From positions 8,343,001 to 8,407,000 of the forward strand of contig NC_132978.1 of assembly GCF_047496725.1 (NCBI RefSeq): 64,000 nucleotides of DNA. The letters run 5' to 3'. Positions 63,502 through 64,000 of the stretch are shown here, one piece after another (position 1 is the stretch's first letter; every line of letters starts with the position of its first letter). The translations under genes and the position numbers were made by a program. The notes under the pieces are model-generated. The model saw only the letters and a program-made list of their open reading frames with translations, had not been told where the DNA came from and searched no databases. This DNA is from Anoplolepis gracilipes. Its lineage: Eukaryota > Arthropoda > Insecta > Hymenoptera > Formicidae.

Positions 63502-64000
63502 AAAACTATATTTCAGAATTTTTTTATGAAAGAATGTCTAAGTAACGAACAATCTCCGAGAGGCACTTCTAAAAAAAAGTTTGTTTGCGGTGACCACTCC
63601 AGAGTAGGGTTATTTATATGAACAAACCAAAGAAATTTAGTTAATATATTAGTTTATCTAGTGCTTAATCAAAGCTTTCTTGAAAATTCATATTTTTCAC
63701 AAAATAGCGGACGTTCAAAGTCAAAATTCGAACGATTATTTTTTTGACCAAAAAAAAACATCGTTCTATCAATGTCTATAAAATGGAGAGTTTTTTGAAT
63801 ATTTAAAAAAGCTTCGATTAAGCATAAGATAAACTAATATACTAACTAAATTTCTTTGGTTTGTTCATTTCAGGTAACCCTATTCGAAGCTGTAGTGGTC
63901 ACCGTAAACGAACTTTTTTTCAGAAGTTCCTTTCGGAGATTGTTCGTTACTTGAACACTATGGGACATTCATCCATGAAAAAATTCTAAAATATAGTTTT
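63502..64000. mobile_element. Foldback / MITE-like element, cut by window end
   Basis: The sequence from 63502 (AAAACTATATTTCAGAATTT) is mirrored by the end of the window (complement AAAACTATATTTTAGAATTT). Arms of about 190 bp (63502-63690 and 63815-64000) share long runs such as AACGAACAATCTCCGA and GAACAAACCAAAGAAATTTA. A smaller inner hairpin surrounds 63730-63765 (GAACGAT and ATCGTTC). No transposase frame lies between the arms. The true ends may extend past 64000. Confidence 0.85.

Overview
This is an AT-rich insect nuclear window. Short GC-rich promoter islands sit among long poly-A/T and TA/CA microsatellite stretches. The genes are split by GT-AG introns and include insect-type ones such as apolipophorin III. 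High CpG content in the few GC-rich patches and a silk-like Ala/Ser-rich secreted protein suggest a hymenopteran, possibly an ant, but that placement is inference. No database search was possible. Gene models were built by joining open frames across visible splice sites with matching phase, and every multi-exon model reported as a protein closes exactly in frame.

Layout. 1-7.7 kb: no recognisable gene. 7.7-8.8 kb: a small hypothetical locus with a CxxC pair protein. 9.2-10.9 kb: RpS11 (+), carrying three C/D-box snoRNAs of the U35 type, one in each of intron 2, intron 3 and a 3' UTR intron. 12.3-13.4 kb: a LysM-domain membrane protein of the LYSMD3/4 type (-). It is divergent from a HIRIP3-like CHZ histone chaperone (14.4-16.4 kb, +), and the shared upstream region holds a CCAAT-bearing palindrome. 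18.0-22.0 kb: testin (PET + 3 LIM, -) with a very long insert. 22.7-25.8 kb: the DEAD-box helicase DDX55 (-). 25.96-34.93 kb: a giant, near-identical inverted repeat (arms about 4.4 kb, spacer 117 bp). Each arm carries an outward-facing GAGA/CRE/GC-rich promoter and splice-site-bounded, apparently non-coding exons. 37.8-41.6 kb: ataxin-2 (-).

44.3-63.1 kb is a cluster of genes for secreted proteins, most with a good TATA box. It contains an unknown 119-aa protein (-), an unknown 101-aa protein (+), an apolipophorin-III-like protein (-), a 373-aa Lys/Glu-rich amphipathic-helix protein (-), an 851-aa Ala/Ser-rich silk-like protein (-) whose TATA-containing upstream region is present in three copies, and a 188-aa Pro-rich secreted protein (-). 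The last 500 bp form a foldback (MITE-like) element cut by the window end.

The left half is conserved housekeeping: translation and rRNA methylation, ribosome biogenesis, chromatin, the cytoskeleton and RNA regulation. The right half looks like fast-evolving lineage-specific secreted products. The giant palindrome and the secreted-protein cluster are the parts most likely to hold undescribed biology.
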